Shown here: positions 22,924 to 34,836 of the stretch, piece by piece
Layout of the letters: every line of letters starts with the position of its first letter
How positions within the stretch are numbered: the first letter of the stretch is position 1
Source of the DNA: Dromiciops gliroides
Lineage: Eukaryota; Chordata; Mammalia; Microbiotheria; Microbiotheriidae
NCBI RefSeq assembly: GCF_019393635.1
Contig: NC_057862.1
Location: forward strand, 268,412,441-268,476,440
DNA: 64,000 nucleotides
Direction: 5' to 3'
Made by a program: the position numbers and the translations under genes
Notes under the pieces: generated by a model
Database searches by the model: none
Told to the model about the DNA's origin: nothing
What the model saw: the letters and a program-made list of their open reading frames with translations, nothing else

Positions 22924-23444
22924 CAAGCATATCAGTTATACAAGGTTACTTGCTCAACTCTCTATCAACAAAAATTGAGACATAAAACAAGAATAAATGT
23001 CTGCCATAGGTGTTTACCACTGTTACAGTGGGGATCAAGAGTAGAGTCCAAGTCAAAGAGGGATTTCCCATATCAAAAATCCTCTTGATGCTCTTGTTTA
23101 TGGAAGACGTTGCATTGTCTGTATCAAAGCCTTCTAAATGAAATTCATAATGACTCAAAAGAATTTGGGCTAACTATCCTCACAGGAAAAAACAAATGGA
23201 TGAAGAATGTCTAATGTCTAAATATATAGATCTCATTCATCAGCATATTTTTCTTAAAAAAACAGTGTACACGGACAATGAGGTGGGCCTAAAATTGAAT
23301 AGAAGAGCAGACTGGTTCATCTGTAGGAAATTGCAAAGTTATTATGACTCCCAACTAACTGAAAATAAAAAGACCCATTTTTTCAACATCTTGTTTCTGA
23401 TATGCATATATGTGTGTGTATACATACACATGTTCCCCCTACTG

Positions 23445-23760
23445 TTTCATTGTGGCTTCTCTGTCCTGGGTCTTTTTTCATCTCCCTATAGTCTCTAATC
23501 TTCTTGGAACCTATAGATTTAATTACTTCTCTGCATATGACTCCCAGATTTATATATCTACCTCTCATCCATCTTCTGAGTGCTAGTCCTGTATTACCAA
23601 CTGTCTAGTAGGCATTTAGAACTGGGTATCCTGTAGACATCTTGAAGTCATCATATCTAAAACAGAACTCATCTTTTTCCCTGAACCTATCCCTTTTCCT
23701 AACTTCTCTATTTCTCTTAAATCTAATGCCATCTTTCTAGTCATCAAGGTTTAAAACTTT
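23445..23760 (+). mobile_element. L2 LINE fragment
   Basis: L2 ORF phrases in sense: 'tgactcccagatttatatat', 'gtagacatcttgaagtcatc', 'aaaacagaactcatc'. Confidence 0.7.
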
Positions 23761-23764
23761 GATG

Positions 23765-24960
23765 TTGCAAACATTAGCAACTAGATGTCTTAGTGGATAC
23801 CTAGGAAAAAACTCTCTATTTGATAAAAACTAGAAAGTAGTCTGGTAGAAACTTAGGCTTAAACCAACACCTTATGCCATATTCCATAATAAATTCTAAA
23901 TGGATATGTGACTTAATATTAAAGATCATAATAGAAAATATTAGAAGAGAAACAAGTCATATACCTCTCTCACCTCTGGGTAAGAGATTTATTTTGTGTG
24001 TGTTTGTTGTGGGGGGGGGCAGGGTGAGGGTTAAGTGACTTGCCCAGGGTCACACAGCTAGTAAGGGTCAAGTGTCTGAGGTCGGATTTGAACTCAGGTC
24101 CTCCTGAATCCAGGGCCAGTGCTCTATCCATTGCGCCACCTAGCTGCCCAAGAGATATATTTTTAACCAAATGAGATAGAGGCAAAAGATAAAAAATAAT
24201 TTTGATTACTTGAAACAAGAGCTTCTGCAAAGACAATATTAATGCACACAGGATAAGAAGAGAAGTGGTCAAATTGGGGGGAAAATCCTTGTATCAAATT
24301 TCTCTGAGTTTTTGTTATTCAAGATATATAAACAATAAAAATATATGACTAATAATTCCCCATTCAATAAAAGGTCAAAGGATGTGAACAAACAGTTCTC
24401 AAACGAAGAATTGCAGAGTATTCACAGTCACATAAAAGAATACTCTAGATCACTAATAATTAGAGAAATGCAAATAAAAACAATTCTAAGGTTTTACTTC
24501 ACACCCTGTAAATTGGTCAAAATGCTAATAATGTTGGAGGGGTTGTGGAATGATAGGTACACTAATACATTGTTGGTGGAGCTATGAAATGGTACAACCA
24601 TTTTGGAAAATAATTGGGAATTATGCAAATGAGATTACTAAAAATGTTCATACCCTTTGACCCAGAGACTCCATTACTGTATTGATATTCTAAAGAAGCC
24701 AGTGGTAAAAAGAAAGTTCCCTATATCCCCAAAATATTTGTAGTAGTACTTTTTTGTAATAACTAAGAATTGGAAACAAAGTAGATGCCCATCAACTAGG
24801 GAATGGCTAAACAAATTGTGGTACAGGAACATAATGGAATATTGCTGGGCTATAAGAAACAATGTGTATGATGAATGCAGAGAAGCATGGAACTGATGCA
24901 TAAGTAGAGCCAAGAAAACATACACAATGTTGTAGTTACCAAAAAGTCAAAAATAAATGT
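23765..24960 (+). mobile_element. Old L1 ORF2 C-terminal region
   Basis: Sense L1: 24345-24587 encodes a degraded copy of the segment that reads 'SDEE...HMKK...[13 protein letters not shown]' in the younger copies, followed by 'cattgttggtggagctatgaa' and the ORF2 tail. Interrupted by a WSINE at 23996-24149. Inactive. Confidence 0.75.
23996..24149 (-). mobile_element. WSINE1-like SINE
   Basis: Antisense copy within the L1 relic. TSD AAGAGATTTATTTT (23982-23995) versus AAGAGATATATTTT (from 24150). Confidence 0.9.
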
Positions 24961-25159
24961 AACAAAAGCAAATGTTACACAATGCATGTTTTCCAGACTT
25001 TTCCAATGTGTTGATCAGTTTATGCTGATTTTTTTCCTCTCTAAAACTACTTTTTGTTATGTGGGATGGCTCTCTGGGAAGCAGAGTGGGGAGGGTTATT
25101 TGATGATGTAAGAAACAGATTATCAACAAAGAGGAAGGATAGACTGAAAGACCATTTCG

Positions 25160-25820
25160 GGTAGCCCAACTTAAATTCCACCTTCACCTTTCCTGATATC
25201 CTCAGTTGGTAGTGATCAGGTACAGTACTTTGTTCTATAATTCTATAATTTTCTTATTGTGTAAATTATAGCTATTGGTGTTTGTGCCTTATCTCTCTAC
25301 TAGACTGACATTCAGTCTATAAGTCCTTAAGGACAGGGACTGAGTCTTATCTAAAATTTGTATCTCTTCATGCTTAATAGTGGACACTTAAATGTAGACA
25401 CTTAATAAAAGTTTGAACTGCTTGCTACATAGCCTGGTTCCTTACACAAACCATCTAATCCCTCTAGGCTTCAGTTTTTCTAATCTATATCATGAAAAGG
25501 TTCAACTCCCTGATATGCTTGGAATTGTCTCCTTCCTTATCTCTATCTCCTGCTTTCCTTGGCTTCCTTCAAGTCTTTAACTAATGTTCCATATTCTGCA
25601 AAAAGTTTTTCTTAGTCCTCTGTAATGTGTTCTTTCCCTCTGAGATTATCTCCAGTTTAACCTGTATGTGTCTTGTTTGTATATATTTGTTTGCATGCTA
25701 TGTCCCCCATTAGACTGTGCGCTCCTTTTGAGAGCAGGAATTATTTTTGCCTTTGTATCACTAGCATTTATATCAATGCCTGGCACATAGTAGGTATTTA
25801 ATAAATGATTGTTGATTTGA
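25160..25820 (+). mobile_element. Two L2 3' ends in series
   Basis: 25160-25410 ends '...cacttaataaaagtttgaac' and 25530-25820 ends '...ggcacatagtaggtatttaataaatg'. Both carry the 'agactg..' and 'gg(a)acagg(g)a' L2 phrases. Confidence 0.75.
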
Positions 25821-26256
25821 CTTGACTCTCAAGGTCCCTTCCATTTCTAAAATTGTGCTTATCTGGATACTTAAAAACAATGAAATGAACAAAAGGTAGG
25901 TACAAATGAAAGAAGGAATGGTCTAGGAAATAATTGCAGCTATTCACTAAATAATTGAGTTGGATGTATATATATTTTAAAAAATCATCGGTGAATTTAA
26001 TGGAAGGTTTGGGCTCCTTGACTTTAAGGCCCCTTTCCACTCTAACATTTTGGGACTCTGCTGTATAAATAATAGTTTATTTATTGAGTTCCTGTCAAGT
26101 GCTTATAATTGTAAAGTGATTTCTCTGGAACTCCAAAAAGGTTCTGTATTATGTCCATTTAACAAATACAATTAATTGGGATTTGAGGGCTGTATACACA
26201 GTAACAATGTTACATTGAATGTTGCTACAAATTATTTTGACTTCTTGCTGTTGCAG
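25821..26256. other. Intron upstream of FAM177A1 exon, nothing recognised
   Basis: AT-rich sequence ending in the acceptor TTGCTGTTGCAG. Confidence 0.4.
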
Positions 26257-26323
26257 ACAAAACTTCCCTGGGGCCCCTACTTATGGTTTTACATGCTTCG
26301 TGCTGCTACATCAACCCTTTCAG
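26257..26323 (+). CDS. FAM177A1: FAM177A1 coding exon (hydrophobic segment)
   Basis: 67 bp: 22 full codons plus the first base of a split Val codon. Encodes TKLPWGPYLWFYMLRAATST-LS, the start of the conserved aromatic/hydrophobic segment that continues into the next exon and probably sits on or in a membrane. Acceptor TTGCAG at 26251-26256; donor GTATTG from 26324. Phase 0 on entry and phase 1 on exit fit the neighbours exactly. Too short for an ORF search to find; recognised by homology. Confidence 0.95.
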
Positions 26324-26559
26324 GTATTGCTTTAATATTTGAGTACTGTGAATAGCAGGTGACTTAGCAACATTGATTTAGTAAACTGCAGTACAGGTAC
26401 AATGAACAAAGGAAGGGAATGGAATCAAAACAACTCCTCTCTAGCTCTTGCCTATTGTTTCCACAACTTTAAACTGCAATACTATACCTCCATCTTACCA
26501 TCACTTCCTCACTTGCCAATGCTAAACTGGCTTGCTTTTTCTTAATCCTTATTCTTTTT

Positions 26560-27215
26560 GTCTTTTGAGATCCTTTTGCCACAATTCTCCTCCTGAATAT
26601 TTTCTCTTCTCTTTCATGACACAGTTACCCCACTGGTTCTCTTCCTACCTTTCTGACTCTTTCTTCTCAGTCTGATTTGCTAAATCATGCATATTCTGTT
26701 CCTTATTTTCAAGTATTTAGAAGGAATCAGATTCTGCTCAGGGCCGTCTTGACTTGTCTTTCCAAACTCTGTATTTTGGTGATCTCATTTACTCTCATGG
26801 GTTCAGTTACTATCTATATGAAGATGACTCCCCAAATTATATATATAATATTGAATTCCAGCTGTTGACCACCTGTCCACTCCTCCCTGAAAATGACTGT
26901 TTCATTTTGTCTTTGAATCTCCAGTGGCTGGAACATAGTAGGCACTTAATAAATGCTTATTGATTGACATCTCAATCCAAAGGCATTTCAAAATCAATTT
27001 TTTCCCTACTCTCTAGACCTACCCTTCCAACAGACTTCTCATTTCCTCCTATTCACTGAGTTTCACATCCTTGGAGTCATTCTTCACACTTCCATATTTT
27101 TCTCCATCTAATTAGTTTTCACATCTTGTTATTTCTGTGCCTGCAATATTTCTTGCATCTATCTCCATCTCTCAACTCATGGCCACCAGTCTGGTGCAGA
27201 CTCTTATCTTTGCTT
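26560..27215 (+). mobile_element. L2 LINE with a nested L2 3' end
   Basis: L2 ORF text at 26560-26875 and 26970-27215 is separated by an L2 tail ('ggctggaacatagtaggcac', 'ttaataaatgcttattgatt') at about 26890-26970. Confidence 0.65.
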
Positions 27216-27249
27216 GGATTCACTGGAATATTTTTTTTGCTGCCCCATG

Positions 27250-28500
27250 TTTTAACATATCACCTCTCTTATGACAAAGAAAAATAATTAAGCAAATACA
27301 CCCAATATAATGACTATATTAAAAAATTTGTACAGTATTATGTCTTAGTAACTCCCCACCTCTATTCCATAATGGGGGACCAAGGAACCTATATCTCATT
27401 ATCTGACTCCAAGATCTTCATTGATTTTTCAGTTATTCAAAGTTCAATTTCATTTACAGCTATTTTTGTTCATATTATTCTGGTAATTGTATATATTGTT
27501 TTCTTGGTGTTGCCTGTTTTACTTTGTGTCATTTAAAAAAATCTTCACATGTTTCTCTAAGTTCATATTAGTCATCATTTCTTACTACATAATGATATTC
27601 CTTTTCATTTATCTCATACCTTTCTAGTGATTTCCTACTGATTGCCACCCACTTTTTATACAATTCTTTACTACTATTAATATTTTGATATGTATTAGTG
27701 CTTTGTTTTTGTTTTTTATTTCCTTGGGACATTTCCCCAATAGAATTGCTGGTTATGCACAGTATAATCACTTTGCGTAATTTCAAACTATTGTCTAGAA
27801 TGGTTAGACTTTTCACAGCTCTACCAATAGTGCCTTAATGTTCCTCATTTCCCATAGCCTCTCTGGTAGTGACTTTTGCCATTTTTTAGTCATCTTTGCC
27901 CAATTTGCTTGGTGTGAGATAAGACTTCTGAGTTGTTTTAGTTTATGTTTATCTATTAGTGATTTGTAACTTGTTTTCATGTGGGCATTTATAATTTGCA
28001 GTTATTTTGAAAACTGCTAATAACCTTTAACCACTTATCTATTGGGGAATATCAATTGATGTATTCTTGTCAGTTTTCTAGTTTGGACATCAGTTTCCTT
28101 GTTATGTTGATTGCACATATTTTTCTATCCTTTCATTTCCCTTCTGATTTCATATTTATATTATTTGTTCAAAAGCTATTTAATTTTATATAGCCAAAAT
28201 TATGTATTTTAGCTTTTACAATCTTTTTTATCCCCAACTGGTTTAAGAATTCTATCCCTAGCCATATTATGAAAGTTATACAATCATTTTATTTTCTAAT
28301 GTTTTTATGGTGACTTATTATGTTTAGGTCACAAGGATTTATATATATATATATAGTGTGATTGGTCTAAATTTCATTTCTGTCAACCTGTTTTCCAGTT
28401 TTCTTAAGAGTTCTTATAAAAAAGGCAGTCCTTTTATCAACTGAAATTCTTGTTTTACCAAAAACTAGGCTTCTGCTCTGTATTATGTTTTTTGCTTATC
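27250..28500 (-). mobile_element. Old L1 ORF2 fragment
   Basis: Antisense L1 in the same order as 5880-7000 but much more diverged: 'tttcttactacataatgatattcc', 'attgctggttatgcacag', 'tctagaatggttag', 'ctattggggaat'. Confidence 0.7.
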
Positions 28501-28544
28501 TAGCCTGATCCAATGATATCTCAGCTGGGGGTATTTTTGTAATT

Positions 28545-29215
28545 GGTCCAGTAGAATGCAAGTTTTTTGAGGGCAGAGGCTGTTTCACGTTTGTATTTGT
28601 ATCTTCAGTACCTAGCACAGTGTTTGGCACATAGTAGACAGTTAATGTTTATTGACTGATTCGTTTCCCTGATTCTGATCTTTCCTTTCTCTAGTCCATC
28701 ACTCATCCACACAATCGCCAACTGGTATTCCTAAAACCTGCTCCTCCCTAAGGATCTTCAGTGACTTTCATTTCCAACTTGAGTAAAATAAAAAATGCCC
28801 TGCTTGCCATTTAAAGTGCTTCACAGTCTGGCTCCATCCTTTTTTTTTTTTTTTAAAATGTTGCTCTCCTTCAAGCGGTCTACAAACTATCCTGGCCTCC
28901 TTACTCTTCCCACATAGAGCAGTCCATCTTTGATCTTGGAGTCTTTGAATAGATTGGTCCCCATGCCAGGAATGTACTTTTTTTCTCTTATAAGGATCTA
29001 AATATTCTAGAGGCTCCATCTGGCTATTAGTGTTTCCCACCTCTTAATTATTTCGTATTGCTTTCTGTATACTTTGTGTCCCCTCTCCCAATTCCCCATT
29101 GAACACAAAGTTCTTTGAGGGCAGGGATGGCTTTGTTTTGTCTTTCTATTCCCAGCGTCTTGCCTTACACATACTATGTATTTAATAAATGCTTGCTTTA
29201 TTGTATTTTTAAACA
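28545..29215 (+). mobile_element. L2 3' ends
   Basis: 28545-28660 and 28680-29215 both end in L2 tails ('cctagcacagtgtttggcac' and 'tatgtatttaataaatgc'). Confidence 0.7.
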
Positions 29216-29449
29216 ATCAACTTATAGAATTGATAATGCACTATGATATCCATATGGCATTCCATTTATGAACCCTGCCAACTTTTTGTGGATTTTGACC
29301 CTATTGCTCTTGTTTTTCCATCTCTTCCTGGATTTGAATTGTATGCTCATTATACTTTCTTATCAGCTATTATATTTCATTGACATTACACTTAAATCAA
29401 GGTTAGAAAAGTGATAATTTTGAAATATCCTCTTTGATTTCTCTGTAGT

Positions 29450-30715
29450 AGTTGATAACTGATGACTACTCTTTCCTTTTGGATACTGCCTTTTCCCTTA
29501 AATTCCAAGATAACACATTCTTCCGGTTCTATTCCTATTCCCTCATCTTTTCCTTCTGCCCGCGCCCCCCCCCCCCCCCGATTCTTCAGCCTATTGCTGT
29601 TCCTTAAGGTGGGATTTCTCCAAGGTTATATTCTTGGCTCTTTCTATACTCTCACTATATTCTCTCCCTTAGTAATCTCTTTTATCCTTATTTCATGTAA
29701 TAACACTTCCGTGCAAATGACTCTTAAATATCTTTTTTTTTTTTAATTTTTATTTTAATTTTTTTTTTTAGTGAGGCAATTGGGGTCAAGTGACTTGCCC
29801 AGGGTCACACAGCTAGTAAGTGTTAAGTGTCTGAGGCTGGATTTGAACTCAGGTACTCCTGAATCCAAGGCCAGTGCTCTATCCACTGCGCCACCTAGCT
29901 GCCCCCGACTCTTAAATATCTTAACAGTAACCTCTTTCCCAAGCTTCATGGAGGTTTACATTTCCAACTCTACACAACATAGCTCCCTGGATGTCCTATT
30001 AACATCGCAACTTCAGCATACCTCAAACCTACTTTTCCTTCTTACTTAAACAATGATGTCACCTGGTCTACAATATTCAAAATTCCTTTTATCTTTGATT
30101 CTTCTTCCACCTCTCATTTCTAGTACAGAATTCTAAGGATGTAATCTCCATCTAATCCCTCCTTTCTATTCATACTAACAGCAACCTGGTATAGGTCCTT
30201 ATTACCACCCAACTAGACTTCAGCAATAGCCTCTTAACATAATTTCCTGCTTCCACTCTCCCCATTCTACCCATCCTGCATGCTGTAGCCAAAAAATTTT
30301 CCTTAAATATAAATTTTATCATGCCTGGACTGGGGTTTCCTAAATGAAGGTGCTAGGCTAAATGATGGAAGGTTTCTTTTAGCTTGAAGTCCTATGATTC
30401 ATGCTGTTTCTCTTCTCAAACTTGTTTCCTATTGCACGAGGAACACTACAGCCAAAATGGACTGCTAGCTCTCACTGGAACAACATTTTCTCATGTTGGT
30501 GTCTTTGATTATTTTATTTCTCCTTCCTAGTATTCCTTCCCTCTCCCTCCACTTCCTGAATCCACCCTCTAAATAAAAACTCAAATGTCACCCCTTCCAC
30601 TTACCTCGTATTAAGGTTACTCATACTAGAAAATAAATTCCATGTGGGTATAATTTACCTCCCTTCCCACCTAATTTACTACTCTGTGCACAGTAAATAA
30701 TAAATGTTTGTTGAA
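29450..30715 (+). mobile_element. L2 LINE, interrupted by WSINE
   Basis: L2 ORF and tail in sense, ending 'agtaaataataaatgtttgttgaa' near 30715. A WSINE at 29735-29906 splits it. Confidence 0.65.
29735..29906 (-). mobile_element. WSINE1-like SINE
   Basis: Antisense copy; 16-bp TSD GACTCTTAAATATCTT at 29719-29734 and 29907-29922. On the + strand it offers an AG acceptor at 29770-29771 and GTAAG donor at 29816, 44 bp apart, ~880 bp before a FAM177A1 exon. Confidence 0.95.
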
Positions 30716-30785
30716 TTAAAAATTAAATGTTGTCATTTCAATCTTTTATTCAGAATTCTCTACTATCTTAACTTTGTGCCCTCAG

Positions 30786-30883
30786 TGTGTGACTTTCTTG
30801 GAGAGAAGATTGCATCACTTCTGGGTATCAGCACCCCAAAGTACCAATATGCCATTGATGAATATTACCGGATGAAGAAGGAG
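30786..30883 (+). CDS. FAM177A1: FAM177A1 coding exon
   Basis: 98 bp: completes the split Val codon, then 32 codons including CDFLGEKIASLLGI, 'STPKYQYAIDEYYRMKKE'. This is the most conserved part of the family: the end of the hydrophobic segment and an amphipathic stretch with YxYxxxEYxR. Acceptor CCCTCAG at 30779-30785, donor GTATGT from 30884. It exits in phase 0 into the poly-Glu start of the last exon. Confidence 0.96.
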
Positions 30884-31204
30884 GTATGTCTCTCTTTGCT
30901 GCTTATATATATATTTTTTTACTCAAGGTTTGTTTGGACACAAATTAACTTACATGTATTTTACAAAAAGGCATTTCATGTACACTAGGAATTTCATCCT
31001 AGTTATTGACTTCTCTTTCAGACCCGAATTTACTATATTTTCATGCTTTAATTAGAATTTCACTCTAAATTATTCAGAATCTATCTGTGATCTATAGACA
31101 TCACAGGAGCTTGGAGGATGTTTACATAAAGCTGCCAGGCTTACTAGGCAACATTTACCCTCTTGAAATATCCTCTGTTCTACAGTTTGTCCTTCTCTGA
31201 TATA

Positions 31205-31830
31205 TATGAAGGAAGCAGCTTGCCATAGAAGACGAGCATTGGCACTGAAGTCAAAGACATGGCTTTGAATTCTGCCTTTGATACTTACTAGTTATATAAA
31301 CAGAGAAAAGTCACTTGACCTTGTCATGCACTATGCTTTTCTTGCTGTTCCTTATACAACACTATATATTTATACCTTTGCACTGGCTGTCCTCTCATGC
31401 CTGTAATGCACTTTTTCATCACTTCTGCTTTTTGTATCCCTTGTTTCTTTCAAACTTAGCTTAGATGTCATCTTATACATGAAGCTTTTTCTGATCTCCA
31501 TTCCCAAGCTGCTAGTGTCCCCCCCAATTACTTTGTATTTATATTATATATAATTATATGTGTGTATATTTGCTTTTCTGGAGAAATGCAAGCTATTTTA
31601 GGGGAGAGACTGCTTTATTTTTGTGTTTGTATCATTAGCATCTATCATGGTTCCTGACACATGCTAAGTGCTTTGTTGATTGACCTCTCTGAAGTTCCTT
31701 TTCTTCATCAGTAAAATGGGGATAAGAATATCTGCGATATCTACCTCACAGGATTGTTGTGAGGCTTAAATAAGTTAATCTATGGAAAGTGCTCTGCAAA
31801 CCTTAAAGTTGTATATGAATGCCAATTATT
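31205..31830 (+). mobile_element. MIR split by an L2 3' end
   Basis: MIR head/core at 31205-31330 ('cactgaagtcaaagacatgg', 'agtcacttgacct') resumes at 31681 ('cctctctgaagttccttttc', 'cagtaaaatggggataa', 'ggattgttgtgag'). The middle 31331-31680 is an L2 tail ('cctttgcactggctgtcctc' to 'gctaagtgctttgttgattg'). Confidence 0.7.
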
Positions 31831-31974
31831 ATTAGTTTACTTTAGATGTAAACTTTATGAAGGAATCAGAATATTTTTATTATTCAGTGAAAGTCTGAAA
31901 CATGGTACAGCTAGCACAGAAGGATAAGTAGCCCTAACCCCTAACCCAAAAAAGTTAGCAGTTTTGCTAATGAA

Positions 31975-32100
31975 ATACTTTAAGACAGAGAACACTTGAT
32001 TGAGAGTCGGGGACGTAGCTCCACAGTGAATCCAGTCATGAGCAAGTTATTTAACTTTTTCTGACTCAGTTTCTCCATTCTTCAATACTTTGGATCTATG
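31975..32100 (+). mobile_element. MIR fragment
   Basis: 'gattgagagtcggggacg' then 'gcaagttatttaactttttc' and 'cagtttctcc' in MIR order. Confidence 0.5.
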
Positions 32101-32164
32101 ATATATTTTTATAGATATAGATATATAGAAATAGATATGTATATCTCATAGATATACATATGCC

Positions 32165-32365
32165 TTTCATGACTCATTTGGGGTTTTCTTGGCAAAGATA
32201 CTGCCGTGGTTTGCCATTTCCTTCATTGGCTCATTTTACATGTGAGAAAACTGAGGCAAAGAGGGTTAAGTGACTTGCCTAGGGTCACGCAGCTGGTAAA
32301 TGTCTTGAGGCCAGATCTGACCTCAGGTCTTCCTGATTCCTCTATACACTTCAACACCAGCTACC
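32165..32365 (-). mobile_element. Long tRNA-derived SINE with RTE-like tail (partial)
   Basis: Antisense: 'catttggggttttcttggca', 'tggtttgccatttcctt', 'actgaggcaaagagggttaa' then the tRNA-type head. Confidence 0.75.
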
Positions 32366-32394
32366 CTACCTTATAACTGCTCACATTTCTATTG

Positions 32395-32570
32395 CACTTT
32401 AGAGTTTAGAAATAATTTTGTTTAAAACAGCCTTATGAGATAGGTGATAAATGTAGCAGTACTCCCATTCTCCCAGTAAGGAAATGAAAATGTAAATATG
32501 TTAAATGACTTGTTTACAGTTATAACAAGTAAGTGTTGGTACTAGGATTGAAACCCATTTCTTTCTTAAC
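32395..32570 (-). mobile_element. MIR fragment
   Basis: Antisense MIR: 'actttagagtttagaaata', 'cagccttatgagataggtg', 'ttaaatgacttgtttacag'. Confidence 0.5.
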
Positions 32571-32743
32571 TGCAAGTTCAGTAACTCTAAGTACTCTAAT
32601 ATGCTGTAAACAGGTTAAGCTCAAATAAATGTTACAGCAGATACTAATAGAACACTTTCACCCCAGTTGGAGTCTTTATTGTTGTACATAAACAACTTCC
32701 TCAGCAGCTGCCTAGAAGTATGATCACTTTGTATTTCATTCTT

Positions 32744-32915
32744 TTTCTCTTTTTTTGTCTTTTTTTTTTCTTCAGGGCAATGAGGGTTAAGTGATTTGCC
32801 CAGGGTCACACAGCTAGCTTACTAGCTTCTGTCAAATGTCTGAGGCTGGATTTGAACTCAGGTAGTCCTGAATCCAGGGCCAGTGCTTTACCCACTGCGC
32901 CACCTAGCTGCCCCC
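32744..32915 (-). mobile_element. WSINE1-like SINE
   Basis: Antisense copy; 14-bp TSD TGTATTTCATTCTT at 32730-32743 and 32916-32929. Confidence 0.93.
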
Positions 32916-33064
32916 TGTATTTCATTCTTAAGAACTGGGGCAAAGAGGGCTCACCAACCCATATATGAATTGATTGTTAATTCAAATTGGGGGAGATTTT
33001 TGAAACCTTAAATATGTTGGGGGTGAGGGTTGGAGACAAAAAATAATATACTCAATGTTTTTGT

Positions 33065-33600
33065 TCAGGTCCTTATTATCTCTCATCTGTATTACTGCAA
33101 TAACTAGTTTCCTTGCCTCTTGTCCTTCCTTGTAGTCACCATATTTTGCATATAGGTCACCAGGTTAATTTTCTTAAAGCACACTTCTGATTATGTCACT
33201 CTCCATTATCATTATAATTCTCAAATTCTTTAGCACTGCCCTCCATAAGTGTATTTCCATTTCTATTTCTAGCTTTAACCTTAATTCTTTAATCACATGC
33301 TGCTGTATTCAAAATGGACTAGTTTCCATTTCCTAAAAGTGCTTTGTTCTCTTTTCCCTTTGTGAGTGATATTCTTTTCTCACAAGATGTCTTCTTCTCT
33401 CTCATATCTTGCTTTTTCTAGAATACTAACTAATCTTTTCTATTTAATATAGTTTTCCACCCAACTAGCCCCTGCTATCATCTTCAGGGACTGCAGTATT
33501 CATGTTGATGACCTTACAAACAACTTCTTATCTTAACCAGTTTGAGAGTAGAACACACTTTTTTGGGAGGAGAGGGGAGTTTTGTATTCTTAGCACATAA
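33065..33600 (+). mobile_element. L2 LINE fragments
   Basis: L2 ORF phrases in sense ('ttattactgcaataactag', 'tctgattatgtcactctcc'). Confidence 0.55.
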
Positions 33601-33687
33601 TTAGCTAAATTATCTTATGGTTCTCGAAAGATTATACTTCTTTTTCCTATTATATCCAGAAGCTAACATGGACACCTTTGACTCATT

Positions 33688-33834
33688 TTATTTTTTGTGA
33701 GGCAATTGGGGTTAAGTGATTTGGCTAGGGTCACACAGCTAGTAATTGTCAAGTGTCTGAGGCCAGATTTGAACTCAGGTCCTCATGAATCCAGGACTGG
33801 TGTTCTATCCACTGCGCCACCTAGCTGCCCCCCC
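33688..33834 (-). mobile_element. WSINE1-like SINE
   Basis: Antisense copy; 12-bp TSD CTTTGACTCATT at 33676-33687 and 33835-33846. Confidence 0.92.
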
Positions 33835-34087
33835 CTTTGACTCATTATTGTCCAAAATTGTTCCACCTCTCAAATTTTGAATTCTTCAGCCATAATTACA
33901 TCCTTGTTTTTATATTTCTTCTGCTTTGTCACTCACTGACAAGCTTATTCTTCACCCATACTGAGAACTTGAACTTCTCTGTTCACTGATTCATTTGTTA
34001 CCAGAGAACCTGGATTTAAATCTCAGCTCTAGTGTCATCTGCTGTGGCAAGTAGGTTCTCTAAGTCTAAATTTCTTTCTGTATAAAA

Positions 34088-34315
34088 TTGAGGCAGCTTG
34101 ATGGCTCAGTGGATAGAGAGCGCTGGGCTTGGAGTCAGGAAGACTCATCTTCCTGAGTTCAAATCTGGCCCCAGACACTTATTAGCAAGTCACTTAACCC
34201 TGTTTGCCTTGGTTTCCTCATCTGTAAAATGAGCTGGAGAAGGACTAATCCAGTATCTTTGCCAAGAAAATCCCAAATGGGGTCATGGAGTCAAACATGA
34301 CTAAAAATTACTTAA
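34088..34315 (+). mobile_element. Long tRNA-derived SINE with RTE-like tail
   Basis: Sense copy: 'ggcagcttgatggctcagtgg' head, 'tctgtaaaatgagctggaga', 'caaatggggtcatggagtca' tail. Confidence 0.85.
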
Positions 34316-34393
34316 CATCTGAAATATACAAAATTGAAAGAAGAGTACTTTTTCCCCTGTACCTTGCAGAAGTATTATACAGACAATGCTTCA

Positions 34394-34725
34394 GTTTTTG
34401 GCTTGCCATTTACTTTTTTTTTTTTTTTTTGGCGGGGCAATGGGGGTTACGTGACTTGCCCAGGGTCACACAGCTAGTACGTGCCAAGTGTCTGAGGCTG
34501 CATTTGAACTCAGGTCCTCCTGAATCCAGGGCCAGTGCTTTATCCACTGCGCCACCTAGCTGCCCTGCTATTTACTTTTCCAGCTCATTTTATAGATGAG
34601 GAAATTGAAGCAAACAATGCTAAATGACTTGCTCAAGGTCACACAGCTAATAAGCCTCTGATTCCAAATTTGAACTCAGGTCTTCCTGACTCCAGGCCTG
34701 GCACTTCATCCACTGGGCCACTATT
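34394..34725 (-). mobile_element. Long SINE split by a WSINE
   Basis: 'ggcttgccatttacttt' | WSINE | 'tttacttttccagctcattt', then 'atagatgaggaaattgaagc' and the tRNA-type head. The outer element is clearly older. Confidence 0.8.
34417..34566 (-). mobile_element. WSINE1-like SINE
   Basis: Antisense copy; TSD GCCATTTACTTT (34405-34416) versus GCTATTTACTTT (from 34567). Confidence 0.92.
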
Positions 34726-34774
34726 ACTGCTACTTTAAAAATCTCTGCCTTTCATGTGCCTATCCTCAGCCCTT

Positions 34775-34836
34775 GATAACTGCCCTGCCCCTCTCACTTT
34801 TTACCCTTCTCTGCATGGTTCCATATTGGTAAATGT
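34775..34836. repeat. Source of a templated inverted insertion
   Basis: This ~61 bp stretch recurs as its reverse complement inside the ERV LTR at 35816-35875, with only about three differences. Confidence 0.9.

Larger units (their letters stand above)
22010..23430 (+). mobile_element. RTE-type LINE relic
   Basis: In + frames around 23160-23400 the translation contains KNKWMKN, then 'LIHQHIFL' and 'TDNEVGLKLNRRADW'. These match the order of RTE reverse-transcriptase C-terminal text (KTKWM, ...QYVYLG, ...ELNRR..AGW). Frameshifts and stops break it. It is split by a WSINE (22181-22322) and an LTR (22583-22923). The upstream half is less certain. Confidence 0.55.

Noticed and set aside
31930..31948. 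Telomere-like 'ccctaacccctaaccc'
   Set aside because: Only about two imperfect units; too short for an interstitial telomere array.
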